Shown one piece after another: positions 1-7,642 of a stretch of DNA of 46,984 bases. The DNA is taken from NCBI GenBank assembly GCA_036377675.1, contig DASUXY010000056.1, positions 1 through 46,984 of the forward strand. Direction: 5' to 3'. The notes beneath the pieces are model-generated. The model saw only the letters and a list, made by a program, of their open reading frames with translations, was not told the DNA's origin and ran no database searches. This DNA is from DASUXY01 sp036377675 (lineage in GTDB: Bacteria; Bacillota; Bacilli; Bacillales; Amphibacillaceae). Positions within the stretch are counted from its first letter, which is position 1, and every line of letters starts with the position of its first letter. Both the position numbers and the translations under genes were made by a program.

Positions 1-340
1 ACTTATTCATCATTCACATTTACTTATTTTTAATGGTGAAAGTTTTCGTTATAAAGAATCTTTATTACAATAATAAATTGAGGTGGCAAGTGGCATACAT
101 TTTTAAATGCCATTTCATACATTTTTTACTTGCCAAATACACGTTTGTGGAATAAAACCTCATTTACCCATTATTGTACTATTCTTAAATTATCCACATT
201 TAAATCTTTACACCTTTATATCAAGTTTATCCACTAGTCTATCTAATACTTTCATATGTACTGTAAATGTTTTTCGATGGTTTGGTTTACCATCACTTGT
301 GGTACGGTTCACCGTAACGATTTAAAGGCAATGATTATAA
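1..340. other. Intergenic AT-rich stretch, no gene seen
   Basis: The first 340 bases are AT-rich with no reading frame that looks like a protein. The one open frame at 107-325 gives a Phe/Leu/Ile/His-rich low-complexity product without a ribosome binding site. The stretch ends at a strong hairpin. Confidence 0.5.
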
Positions 341-390
341 AAAAAGGGACAATCTCACTTTAACAGTTTTGAGATTGATCCTTTTTATTT
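341..390. terminator. Long stem-loop, probable bidirectional terminator
   Basis: The left arm (AAAAAGGGACAATCTCA) pairs almost completely with the right arm (TGAGATTGATCCTTTTT), with about 10 bases of loop and A/T runs on both outer flanks. It lies downstream of the minus-strand gene remnant that ends at 485. Confidence 0.6.
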
Positions 391-484
391 CCTACGTGTT
401 ATAATACTTCGACACTTGCCCACTTAGATCCGCTCTTATTGTTCTTTCTTTATAAACAATGGAATCAGCACCATCTTTATATTA

Positions 485-1293
485 TTAAATATTGTAATAG
501 AATAACTCTTGTTTATTAGGGAAATCAGATTCCAATTTTTTCTTTTGCTTATAAAGTTTTGCTCTTATTTCTTCCTTTTCTCTGACTACTGGACTAAAAT
601 GAATCTCTATATCATCAGGTCCATTAAATTTTCCAAATACTTTTTCAATCCTTTTAAGTTCAAAGCATTCTTCATAGGTATTATTTGTTTTGTCATAGTA
701 TTTTAAAAATACATATAATTGCGGGGGATTGATTGTCCCATCGTATGCAATTATATTAAAGTTAAAGAAATAAAATGGTATCGTACATTCTAAATTAGTT
801 TTAGTGTGCAAAGCATGCGTTTCGTTAAATGAAACAATATTTGGTCTGGCCTTCTCTTTATCAAATTCACTTTTTAAAAATGAGTAATATTTATTCCAAC
901 CTTCATCTGGTAAATAAATGTTGTCGCACTTATATTATAACAAATATTGTTTGATAAATTTTTAATGTAATAAATATGATCTGGATTTATCAAACTATTA
1001 ACTATTGATTTATTATTCTCTCTATCAGAGTATTTTATAGGTGGAATATCAAAGATTAATTCTGGTTTGATACTTAGTTTAAATTGTTCACTTTGAAGTT
1101 GTTGTGATTGTTTGGTGATTAAATTTGCTTCTTTTGCATTTGATACTGATTTCCAAGTAATTACTAATAGTATTATCGAAGATAGGAATGTTAATAATTC
1201 TCCAAATGAGATAGGCTCAAACTTAATAAAATATTTTAAAATCTCTAAAATAGGTTCAATTGCAATATAATTATTCATATACTCTCTCATCAT
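485..1293 (-). pseudogene. Frameshifted membrane-anchored hypothetical protein
   Basis: Two consecutive minus-strand open frames (1293-874 and 811-485) read as one protein if a single frameshift is allowed at about 890-930. Frame one opens at an ATG (1293) behind AGGAGATAGGA. It has a hydrophobic helix around residues 30-45 (LLTFLSSIILLVITW), a Lys/Gln-rich segment and a predicted soluble part, and stops at 874. The second frame is already open upstream of its listed TTG (811) and reads YLPDEGWNKYYSFLKSEFD before joining the 108-residue tail. The restored product would be about 270 residues: one N-terminal transmembrane anchor and a cytoplasmic domain. I do not recognise the family. The break could be real decay or a sequencing indel. 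It lies downstream of the HNH gene on the same strand and may share its transcript. Confidence 0.6.
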
Positions 1294-1371
1294 TCCTATC
1301 TCCTATTGTTGTATTTAGTGACTCTTCACCACTTGAAAACGTAATAATGCAACAACTTTCATTAGACCAAT

Positions 1372-2193
1372 TCATTTCTCGAAATTCCAAAATGGAGCAT
1401 TTACTGAACTTGTGAAAGTTGATCTTGCTCCTTTCGATGTGTTACACGATTCACACAATAGTTGAAAATTTGAAGCATCATTACTTCCGAATAAATCTAA
1501 TGGAACAATATGATCAATATGTGTTGTATTTTGTATCCGTATTAAATTGGATAAGTCCGCTCTACATTCAGGATTCGAACAAGTCCCCTTATCTCTATAA
1601 AACACAGCATTTGTAAGCCATTTTGGGAAATAAGATCGTTTTATACGTTTTTTCTTTGTGATGTAATTTGGGTATTTGTTTTCAATTTCCCCTATATTCC
1701 CCTTAACAAAATCAGCAAGTTTTGCATGAAAATCGTGTAAAAACTTTCTATCTAAAAAGATAACTTGAAATGCAGAATGAATAATACGACCATTTATCTC
1801 CGTCTGGTTTTCGCTAACATAAGCTATCCATCTATGAACAATTCCAAAACATTCACAATCGTAATGACCATATTTATCATTGCATTTATCAAAATTTGGT
1901 TTTGGTAAGTTCGGATAAAGTTGTACTTCTTCAAGAGTTCTTTGTATAAGATCATATACCCATTCCATATCGTTAATATTTTTCCATAGTTTATCTAATT
2001 CATCTTCAATATCTTGATAAAAATGTAAATACCAATGGACAGCAGTGATTTTAGTTGGCTTGACAATACAATCTATTATTTCACCTTTAAAAATATGAAA
2101 TGCCTCATCAGCTTGGTCCCAAAAATTTGATACAGCTAATCCAGCTAAACCGATTCCAGAACTCAAAGCTAAATGTTCATCTTTTACAGCCAT
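1372..2193 (-). CDS. HNH endonuclease domain protein
   Basis: This is a 273-residue protein whose C-terminal third is an HNH nuclease domain. The zinc-binding pairs are C205/C210 (CSNPEC) and C247/C250 (CESC). The core is HIDH at 225-228 followed by N242 and N251, which fits the beta-beta-alpha metal fold that cuts DNA. The N-terminal 190 residues are mostly helical and match no family I know; they also carry a Cys/His-rich patch (CNDKYGHYDCECFGIVH, 104-120). The start is an ATG behind GAAGGTGGAGTATTA. It sits between two broken genes of similar AT-rich composition, 22 bases after the last possible codon of the coiled-coil gene. Stand-alone HNH proteins of this kind occur in defence islands, mobile elements and repair genes; the sequence does not decide which. 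Confidence 0.8.
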   Translation of the reverse strand: MAVKDEHLALSSGIGLAGLAVSNFWDQADEAFHIFKGEIIDCIVKPTKITAVHWYLHFYQDIEDELDKLWKNINDMEWVYDLIQRTLEEVQLYPNLPKPNFDKCNDKYGHYDCECFGIVHRWIAYVSENQTEINGRIIHSAFQVIFLDRKFLHDFHAKLADFVKGNIGEIENKYPNYITKKKRIKRSYFPKWLTNAVFYRDKGTCSNPECRADLSNLIRIQNTTHIDHIVPLDLFGSNDASNFQLLCESCNTSKGARSTFTSSVNAPFWNFEK

Positions 2194-2214
2194 TAATACT
2201 CCACCTTCTGTTAT

Positions 2215-2700
2215 TTACTTATTTGCTACTGATTCTTCCATATCAAACTTACTAAATTGCTTCTCGTATCTAAGAACTCTATTTTTTTCTTTTTATTGAA
2301 TGATGTTTATTATTACTGTGATATTTTCCTTGTTTCATATTTTTTTGTATCTTTTCTAAATCTTGTAGACCATTAGCTAGATTCTCAAGAACATTATTTC
2401 CTGCAAGCATTTGACCGAAGATATCTTTAGTAATATAAGATTGTGTATTCTTTTCATAAAGTTCAGCTTGTTTTTCTATTTCAGTTTTCAGTTTCTCCAT
2501 TTCAAATGACTGTTTTTGTATCTCAGCATCATACTCAGCTTTTAATTTGTCCATTTCGAGCTTATGCTGTTCTTTTATTTTTTAATCTCAGTTTCTAAAG
2601 ACTTTGTTGCCTGATACCTTGCAGAATAAAATGAAATTATTGCAGGTACTATCCCGACGAGGAGTGGTACTATTACCATCAAAAATATATCCAATTCCAT
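2215..2700 (-). pseudogene. Membrane-anchored coiled-coil protein broken by A-run frameshifts
   Basis: An ATG at 2700 opens a frame with one N-terminal membrane helix (LMVIVPLLVGIVPAIISF) that reaches KSLETEIKK and stops at 2575 at an A6 run. Adding one A to that run joins it exactly to the next open frame (KIKEQHKLEMDKLKAEYDAE), which continues as a Lys/Glu-rich coiled coil to a TAG at 2279. A second run, A7 at 2282-2288, lies just before that TAG. Removing one A there would extend the protein through FSKFDMEESVANK to a stop at 2215, 22 bases before the HNH start. The restored protein would be about 140-160 residues. The first break is well supported; the second is weaker. The function is unknown. 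Polymerase slippage or sequencing error at the A-runs could also explain it. Confidence 0.55.
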
Positions 2701-2911
2701 AGATAGGCCTCACTTTAACTTATTTTCATTACTAATAATTGAAAAAAAGTATGGCCAAAACCCGTTTGTATTTCAAATTCTGCTTCATAGATCCTTTTAT
2801 ACCCTGATTGAATTCTCTCTAACTTTCTGTTTATTTCATCGGTTTCAAATAATAATAAAACATTTATAAGAAGTTCATTTAATTAATGATTTTGTTTCTA
2901 GGATTATAGTA
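2701..2911. other. Intergenic, possible short coding remnant
   Basis: On the minus strand a frame ending at 2715 reads SGYKRIYEAEFEIQTGFGHT and onward, ending 15 bases before the start of the coiled-coil gene. A stop lies close upstream, so at most about 40 codons remain and there is no convincing start. It may be the 3' end of a further decayed gene. No hairpin or promoter stands out. Confidence 0.25.
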
Positions 2912-3331
2912 TCATTCAGGCGCATTTAATTTTTTGAGAATATATAGCATTTGTTTTCTTTCTTCGTTTGTTAACTTTAAAAACATCGTTTTTCTTAACT
3001 CATATCCCTTTTGGTGTGCACGCTCTAATATTTCTTTCCCTTTATCGGTAATATCTAATAAAATAATTCAACGATCTTTTTCATCTTGCAGACGAACAAC
3101 TAAGTGTCTATCAACTAGTTTCTCACTTAAATGAGTAACAGTTGGCGGAGTAAGTCCGAGTTCTTTTGCAAGTAGTGAAGGTCGTGACTTTCCGTTCTCA
3201 TGTAAATATCCTAATGTTAAAATGTGTGAAACGCCTAAAGATTCATTGAACATTTTATTCCATTGGATGATTAATCCATTCGTAAACGTATCCATGTTAT
3301 GTAGTATTTCAAATACAGTTTGATTTTTCAT
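2912..3331 (-). pseudogene. MarR-family regulator with an in-frame stop
   Basis: The frame starts with ATG behind GTAAGGGGGGG and reads 87 residues of a typical MarR winged helix (SRPSLLAKELGLTPPTVTHL, then the wing ending DEKDR). It then meets TGA at 3070-3068. Past this stop the same frame stays open for 51 codons, reading IILLDITDKGKEILERAH and ending NAPE plus TGA at 2914-2912. That is exactly the dimerisation helix expected of the family, and the total of about 139 residues is the usual length. The TGA sits where the family nearly always has Arg (DRR), so one CGA-to-TGA change explains it. The truncated product keeps the DNA-binding part but loses the C-terminal dimer helix. The SDR gene lies upstream on the same strand and is a natural target or operon partner. 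Confidence 0.8.
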
Positions 3332-3446
3332 CGTATTCGCCCCCCCTTACTCTTTTTTTTCTATTATAACGATATTTATTAAATAAATTAAAAATACCGA
3401 CAGAAATGGAATGTATTCTGTCGGCTAAATAATGGTTTACTATGTG

Positions 3447-4181
3447 TTATTGCGCGGAGAAACCACCATCAATAACAATTTCTGCTCCAGTGATATAGCT
3501 GGAATCATCTGAAGCTAAAAACAATGCTGCATTCGCAATATCTTCAGGCTTTCCTAAACGTTGTAAAGGCGTTGCTTGTACTAATTGACTTAATAAATCT
3601 TTTGAGGTGCTTAGAGTTTGTGTCATTGGTGTTTCAATAATTCCTGGGAATAAGGCATTGACACGAACACCTTGACGACCGAATTGTGTTGCTGCCGCTT
3701 TTGAAATTGCACGAACCGAACCTTTCGATGCTGTATAATGGTTGAAACCTTGTCCGATTATTGCTGTATAGGATGATATGTTAACAATAGAACCGTTTCT
3801 CTGTTCAGCCATAATAGGTGCGATATGTTTCATGCCAGCAAATGGCCCAAAGCTGTTGACTGCCATCATGAAATCCCAATCATCTTTTCCGATTTCTGTA
3901 TATGGTTTTTCTGAGGAAACTCCAGCATTATTTACTAACACATCAATCGAACCGAACTTCTCTTTTACGTCTTTAGCAAATGTGTCCCAAGCTTCATCTG
4001 AAGAAACATCTAATCTCATTCCGTGAACATTTTCTTTTTCACTTGCTTTTTCTAAAGCCTCTTCATTAATGTCTGCTGCGATCACAGTCGCTCCTTCTCT
4101 TTGGAACAAGTCAACCATACCCTCACCAATACCAGATGCCCCTCCAGTTACAATTGCTACTTTTCCATCTAATTTACCCAT
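3447..4181 (-). CDS. Short-chain dehydrogenase/reductase (SDR)
   Basis: This is a classical SDR of 244 residues that oxidises or reduces an alcohol/carbonyl group with NAD(P)H. It has the cofactor-binding motif TGGASGIG (12-19), NNAG (84-87), catalytic Ser (NISS, near 136-137), YxxxK with Y149 and K153, and the C-terminal ITGAEIVIDGGFS signature. The acidic residue at the end of the second strand (AADINE) favours NAD. The substrate cannot be told. The start is an ATG behind AAAGGAGA. It is followed on the same strand by the broken MarR gene and preceded by the 3' stub of a second SDR, which suggests an SDR-SDR-marR unit that has partly decayed. Confidence 0.9.
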   Translation of the reverse strand: MGKLDGKVAIVTGGASGIGEGMVDLFQREGATVIAADINEEALEKASEKENVHGMRLDVSSDEAWDTFAKDVKEKFGSIDVLVNNAGVSSEKPYTEIGKDDWDFMMAVNSFGPFAGMKHIAPIMAEQRNGSIVNISSYTAIIGQGFNHYTASKGSVRAISKAAATQFGRQGVRVNALFPGIIETPMTQTLSTSKDLLSQLVQATPLQRLGKPEDIANAALFLASDDSSYITGAEIVIDGGFSAQ

Positions 4182-4224
4182 TCATTTTCTCTCCTTTTAA
4201 TTAACGCATTATATGACAAGTGGA

Positions 4225-4407
4225 TTAGCGTAACTTGACTGTTCCACCATCTACCATGATTGTTTGGTCAGTAATGTAGTTTGCATCATTACTTGCTAAA
4301 AAGACAGCTGTTCTACCAATATCTTCCTCAGGGTCTCCTAAACGTCGTAATGGAATTCCATTGATCATTTGTTCGTATAAATCAGGAGCACCGTCTCTCC
4401 ATTTTTT
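4225..4407 (-). pseudogene. 3' remnant of a second SDR
   Basis: The minus strand reads WRDGAPDLYEQMINGIPLRR, then LGDPEEDIG, FLASNDANYITDQT and MVDGGTVKLR plus TAA. This is the C-terminal 58 residues of a short-chain dehydrogenase, including the conserved LASNxAxYITxxxxxVDGG block. The rest of the gene is absent: upstream of the Trp codon the similarity ends and no start or cofactor motif exists. It is a separate gene from the intact SDR next to it, not a duplicate of its tail, because the residues differ at many positions. Confidence 0.8.
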
Positions 4408-4598
4408 CCTTTTCCCAGACTTTCGAAGCGTATAAATGAATTATGACAAATAAATATCACATGAACTAGAACGTACCTTGGCTATAAGGCAGTGTTCCTG
4501 TAGCCTATTTTTCGTTCATCTTGTGAACAGATAATGTTAAAGTTTTCTTGGTAAGTGTCAAAATGTGATTATTTTATTGTATATATCTAATTCATTCA

Positions 4599-4700
4599 CT
4601 ACTTTATCTTAATAGCAGATATTACCTGTTCTAGTCGCTTTAGTGTTTCAACAATCACTTTAAAAAAACCGCCTCCACTTATAACACGATTCAAAAACAT
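4599..4700 (-). CDS. Possible 33-residue amphipathic peptide
   Basis: A short frame starts at ATG 4700, or at TTG 4694, which has GGGAG at better spacing. It encodes a product with a Gly-Gly-Gly turn and then an amphipathic helix (FFKVIVETLKRLEQVISAIK). It lies in an otherwise gene-free 460-base gap. The composition resembles small membrane-active peptides, but the frame could be chance; there is no further support. Confidence 0.2.
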   Translation of the reverse strand: MFLNRVISGGGFFKVIVETLKRLEQVISAIKIK

Positions 4701-4868
4701 ACTCCCATCCTAATCATTCGTCTCGAAGAATAAGCGTTTCCATGAAAACAATCTACTTCGTTTCATACAGTTCTTCATACACACATTAACCCTTTATCTA
4801 AATCTTAAGTCAATCAACGATTCGACTGTCTTTACATATGATTACAAACAAGCTCATTATAGCTATCT

Positions 4869-5963
4869 CTATGAGCCAAACCACATGCGAATCATTTTTT
4901 TACATACATTCGCAAGCGGAATTTGGTCTGTATTACAAAGGAGAACGATCGCAAATTGATGCTCGGGCACCATCGCTACAAAACTGCTCACACCTAAAGA
5001 CTGTCCGGCATGTTCGACAACGTGTAAATCATGTTGCTCACGAATCGTCCATCCGAGCCCATAACTCATCCCCTCTTCCCTTTTTGCAAGCGCCGTCTGC
5101 ATGTTACGAAGACTTGAGGTTGTTAACCACTTCCCACTTTTATCCATATGATGTATTAAATAAGTTGACAAATCATTCGCCGTCGAATAGATATACCCGA
5201 CAGGGGCGCCTAACGGATTTTCAGGAAGCGGTACGGCGATCGATTGCCCGATTGTTTTTAAATAATAGTCGGCGACATCGTTCTCACTAGAAGAAAACGT
5301 CGGGTTAATAAACGTTCGATCCATTTGTAATGGCTGTAAAATATGTTTCTTTACGTAATCTTCCCAGCACATACCGCTCACTTTTTCTAACACATCGCTA
5401 GCGATGACATACGCATCCGAACAGTATGCAAATCTTTCTCCAGGTGAGGCTACTAAACGGACATTTGCAAAATATCGCGTAATGTCCTCTCTCGTTTGAA
5501 TCGTAGCAATCTTTTCTTTTGGAAACTGTTCGTGCATGGCTTTATATTCCGGCATGTTTTTAGTAAAAGCATAAAAGTGGGGATCTAATGATAGTACGAG
5601 CCAAAGATCCTCTGGAAAACCAGCCGTATGACTTAATAGATGCCGCGTCGTAATTTGGTCATATGGTCCATGCTTCGTCCGAAAATAAGGTAAATATTTA
5701 ACGACAGGGGCATCTAAACAAAAGTCTGTCTCTTGTTCCAAATGAACGAGAGCACTTGCCGTAAAACTTTTCGTAATGCTTTGAATGGAAAAGATCGTCT
5801 CCGGAGTTACTATGGATCGATTTTCATCTATTGAGGTCATTCCAAATCCTTGACTGTATATGACCTTCCCTTTTGATACAACGTTTGCTGCCAGTCCTGG
5901 AATCTCATGGCTATGTCGATAGGCCGTCAGCAATTGATTCAGTTCGGTTAATCGTTTTTGCAT
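4869..5963 (-). CDS. Serine hydrolase, beta-lactamase class C family
   Basis: This is a 364-residue member of the class C beta-lactamase/penicillin-binding/esterase family. The nucleophile motif SxxK is S62-I-T-K65 (SIQSITKSF). The second motif is Y-C-S (FAYCSDAY, near 180) in place of the usual YxN. The third is HAGQ near 325, the HxG variant of KTG typical of esterases and D-aminopeptidases rather than true lactamases. No signal peptide is seen, so it is probably cytoplasmic. An in-frame GTG lies at 5981, but ATG at 5963 has GGAG about 8 bases upstream and was chosen. It stands alone, with no linked wall or resistance gene. The true substrate is unknown. Confidence 0.8.
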   Translation of the reverse strand: MQKRLTELNQLLTAYRHSHEIPGLAANVVSKGKVIYSQGFGMTSIDENRSIVTPETIFSIQSITKSFTASALVHLEQETDFCLDAPVVKYLPYFRTKHGPYDQITTRHLLSHTAGFPEDLWLVLSLDPHFYAFTKNMPEYKAMHEQFPKEKIATIQTREDITRYFANVRLVASPGERFAYCSDAYVIASDVLEKVSGMCWEDYVKKHILQPLQMDRTFINPTFSSSENDVADYYLKTIGQSIAVPLPENPLGAPVGYIYSTANDLSTYLIHHMDKSGKWLTTSSLRNMQTALAKREEGMSYGLGWTIREQHDLHVVEHAGQSLGVSSFVAMVPEHQFAIVLLCNTDQIPLANVCKKMIRMWFGS

Positions 5964-6067
5964 ATGTACCACTCCATTCACCTTCTACTGCTTTCTTTTC
6001 TCGCGTTTGATGTGTACTATGTCTTTCATTTTTACATGCCAAACATCGTGACGAAGCAAAGCAGTAA

Positions 6068-6649
6068 TTAATCAAAATGTTTTGTACAATTATGGCGTTC
6101 CATGAGCCACCCTTCCTCTGTTTTTACTACTGATGTAACCGAAGCATTTTTAAGCGACTTCTCTAAACAATCCCTTGCTTCTGGAAGGAGTGCTTTTAAA
6201 ACGCGTTTAATAAATGACCCGTGACTAACGATTAAAATATTTTTCCTTGGATAGCGTTCGATAATATCTTGTAAGCAGGAACAGCCTCGGTCGATGACAC
6301 GGGCATCACTTTCAATACCTACGTCCAAATCACGCCAATTTTTACCCCACTTTTTAACTCGTTCTTCTTCGGTAGTACCTGCTGTCTTTCCACTGTCCCG
6401 TTCCCGAAGTCGTTCGTCCCAATGAATGTCGATATTTTTTATATATTTTCTAATTATTTCAGCCGTTTGTTTCGCTCGTCGTAAATCACTTGAGTATAAA
6501 ACATCCCACTTCTCTTTGCACAACCGCTTAGCGAGCATATGCGCTTCCGCTACACCTGCTTGATCTAAAGGGATATCCAGGATGCCTTGTGATCGTCCTT
6601 CTTTATTCCAAGCCGTTCGCCCATGCCGGATAAACCCGATTCGCATCAA
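6068..6649 (-). CDS. Histidine phosphatase family protein
   Basis: This is a phosphoglycerate-mutase-like (histidine phosphatase) enzyme of 193 residues. The phospho-accepting RHG is at residues 8-10 (FIRHGRTAWN), the acidic helper lies in WDERLRERDSG, and the second catalytic His is in the VSHGSF block. Such proteins remove phosphate from small phosphorylated metabolites; the substrate cannot be deduced. The frame opens with TTG then ATG, one codon apart, with AAGGGGG upstream; TTG at 6649 has the better spacing. It is on the same strand as the serine hydrolase but separated by about 100 bases. Confidence 0.8.
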   Translation of the reverse strand: MMRIGFIRHGRTAWNKEGRSQGILDIPLDQAGVAEAHMLAKRLCKEKWDVLYSSDLRRAKQTAEIIRKYIKNIDIHWDERLRERDSGKTAGTTEEERVKKWGKNWRDLDVGIESDARVIDRGCSCLQDIIERYPRKNILIVSHGSFIKRVLKALLPEARDCLEKSLKNASVTSVVKTEEGWLMERHNCTKHFD

Positions 6650-6855
6650 TTTGTATCTAGCCCCCTTCCGCTACACCGCTGAACAGTTCATCTGACATAA
6701 CTTCCCTTCTATTGTACCAAAACATTCGTTCAACAGAAGATGAACGAATTCAGCAATTATACGAAGTTTAGGCGATGTCAAACAAAGAAACAGAAACCGC
6801 TGAAATAATATGATAAACTAAATGCGCACATTTTAGAACTGAAGGAGGACATGAA

Positions 6856-7455
6856 ATGTCTAAAAATAAATGGGATGAACGTTTTTCAAATGCCCAATAT
6901 ATTTATGGAAAAACACCGAATGAATTTATTCGCACTAAAAGCAATTTTCTCCCCGACCATGTAAAAGTTGGTTGCTTTGCGGAGGGTGAGGGGCGAAATG
7001 CTGTTTACTTAGCAACACGTGGCCATGACGTCACTGCCTACGATTTATCAACGACAGGACTTGAAAAAACGAAACAACTAGCTGCTGAATGCGATGTTAT
7101 CGTCGACACAGTTGCGATGGATCTCACAACCGATTACGTCGAAAAAGCGCAATTTGACGCAGCGGTTATGGTTTTCGGACACGTACCAAAGGAAAAGCAA
7201 CGATTTTTTATCGAAAATATCGTCGATTCTGTTACATCGGGTGGATATGTCATGCTTGAAGTATATTCTGATCAACAACTTGAATATAAAACAGGTGGAC
7301 CACAAGCGATTGACATGCTATACAGACTAACTGATCTTCTTGAATGGTTAAAGCCTTACAAATTTCTTCACTTTTACTATGGAGAAGCGACGCGTCATGA
7401 AGGTTCTGGCCACACTGGATTAGGGCATGTCATTCAAGTCGTTATTCAAAAATAA
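6856..7455 (+). CDS. Class I SAM-dependent methyltransferase
   Basis: This is a 199-residue Rossmann-fold methyltransferase. Motif I is CFAEGEGRNAVYLA (about 41-54), followed by the acidic ribose-binding residue in TAYDLS. Its length and opening (WDERFSNAQYIYGKTPNEFI) match small TehB/thiopurine-methyltransferase-like proteins common in Bacillus. The target is unknown; relatives methylate small molecules such as tellurite or thiols. The start is an ATG 6 bases behind AAGGAGGA. It is a single gene, divergent from the histidine phosphatase. Confidence 0.85.
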   Translation: MSKNKWDERFSNAQYIYGKTPNEFIRTKSNFLPDHVKVGCFAEGEGRNAVYLATRGHDVTAYDLSTTGLEKTKQLAAECDVIVDTVAMDLTTDYVEKAQFDAAVMVFGHVPKEKQRFFIENIVDSVTSGGYVMLEVYSDQQLEYKTGGPQAIDMLYRLTDLLEWLKPYKFLHFYYGEATRHEGSGHTGLGHVIQVVIQK

Positions 7456-7642
7456 CCTTTGTTTTTCGCTGTCCAATGTATAAATAAAGCATTGCATTTT
7501 AACATGAATCGTGTTCGATTATAGTAAGTTGTAGCATCGTTTCTCGGATAATCTTTATGAAACCTCCTCACTTCTTTTAATGAGCATAATTCCCCTTGTG
7601 ATGGGAAAACTAAACGAGAATGATGTTGAAGGAGGAATCATT

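Noticed and set aside
107..325. 72-residue open frame on the plus strand
   Set aside because: Low-complexity Phe/Leu/His/Thr composition, no ribosome binding site, AT-rich intergenic DNA.
4838..5290. 150-residue plus-strand frame opposite the serine hydrolase
   Set aside because: It is the shadow of a gene with clear catalytic motifs on the other strand and has no family-like sequence.
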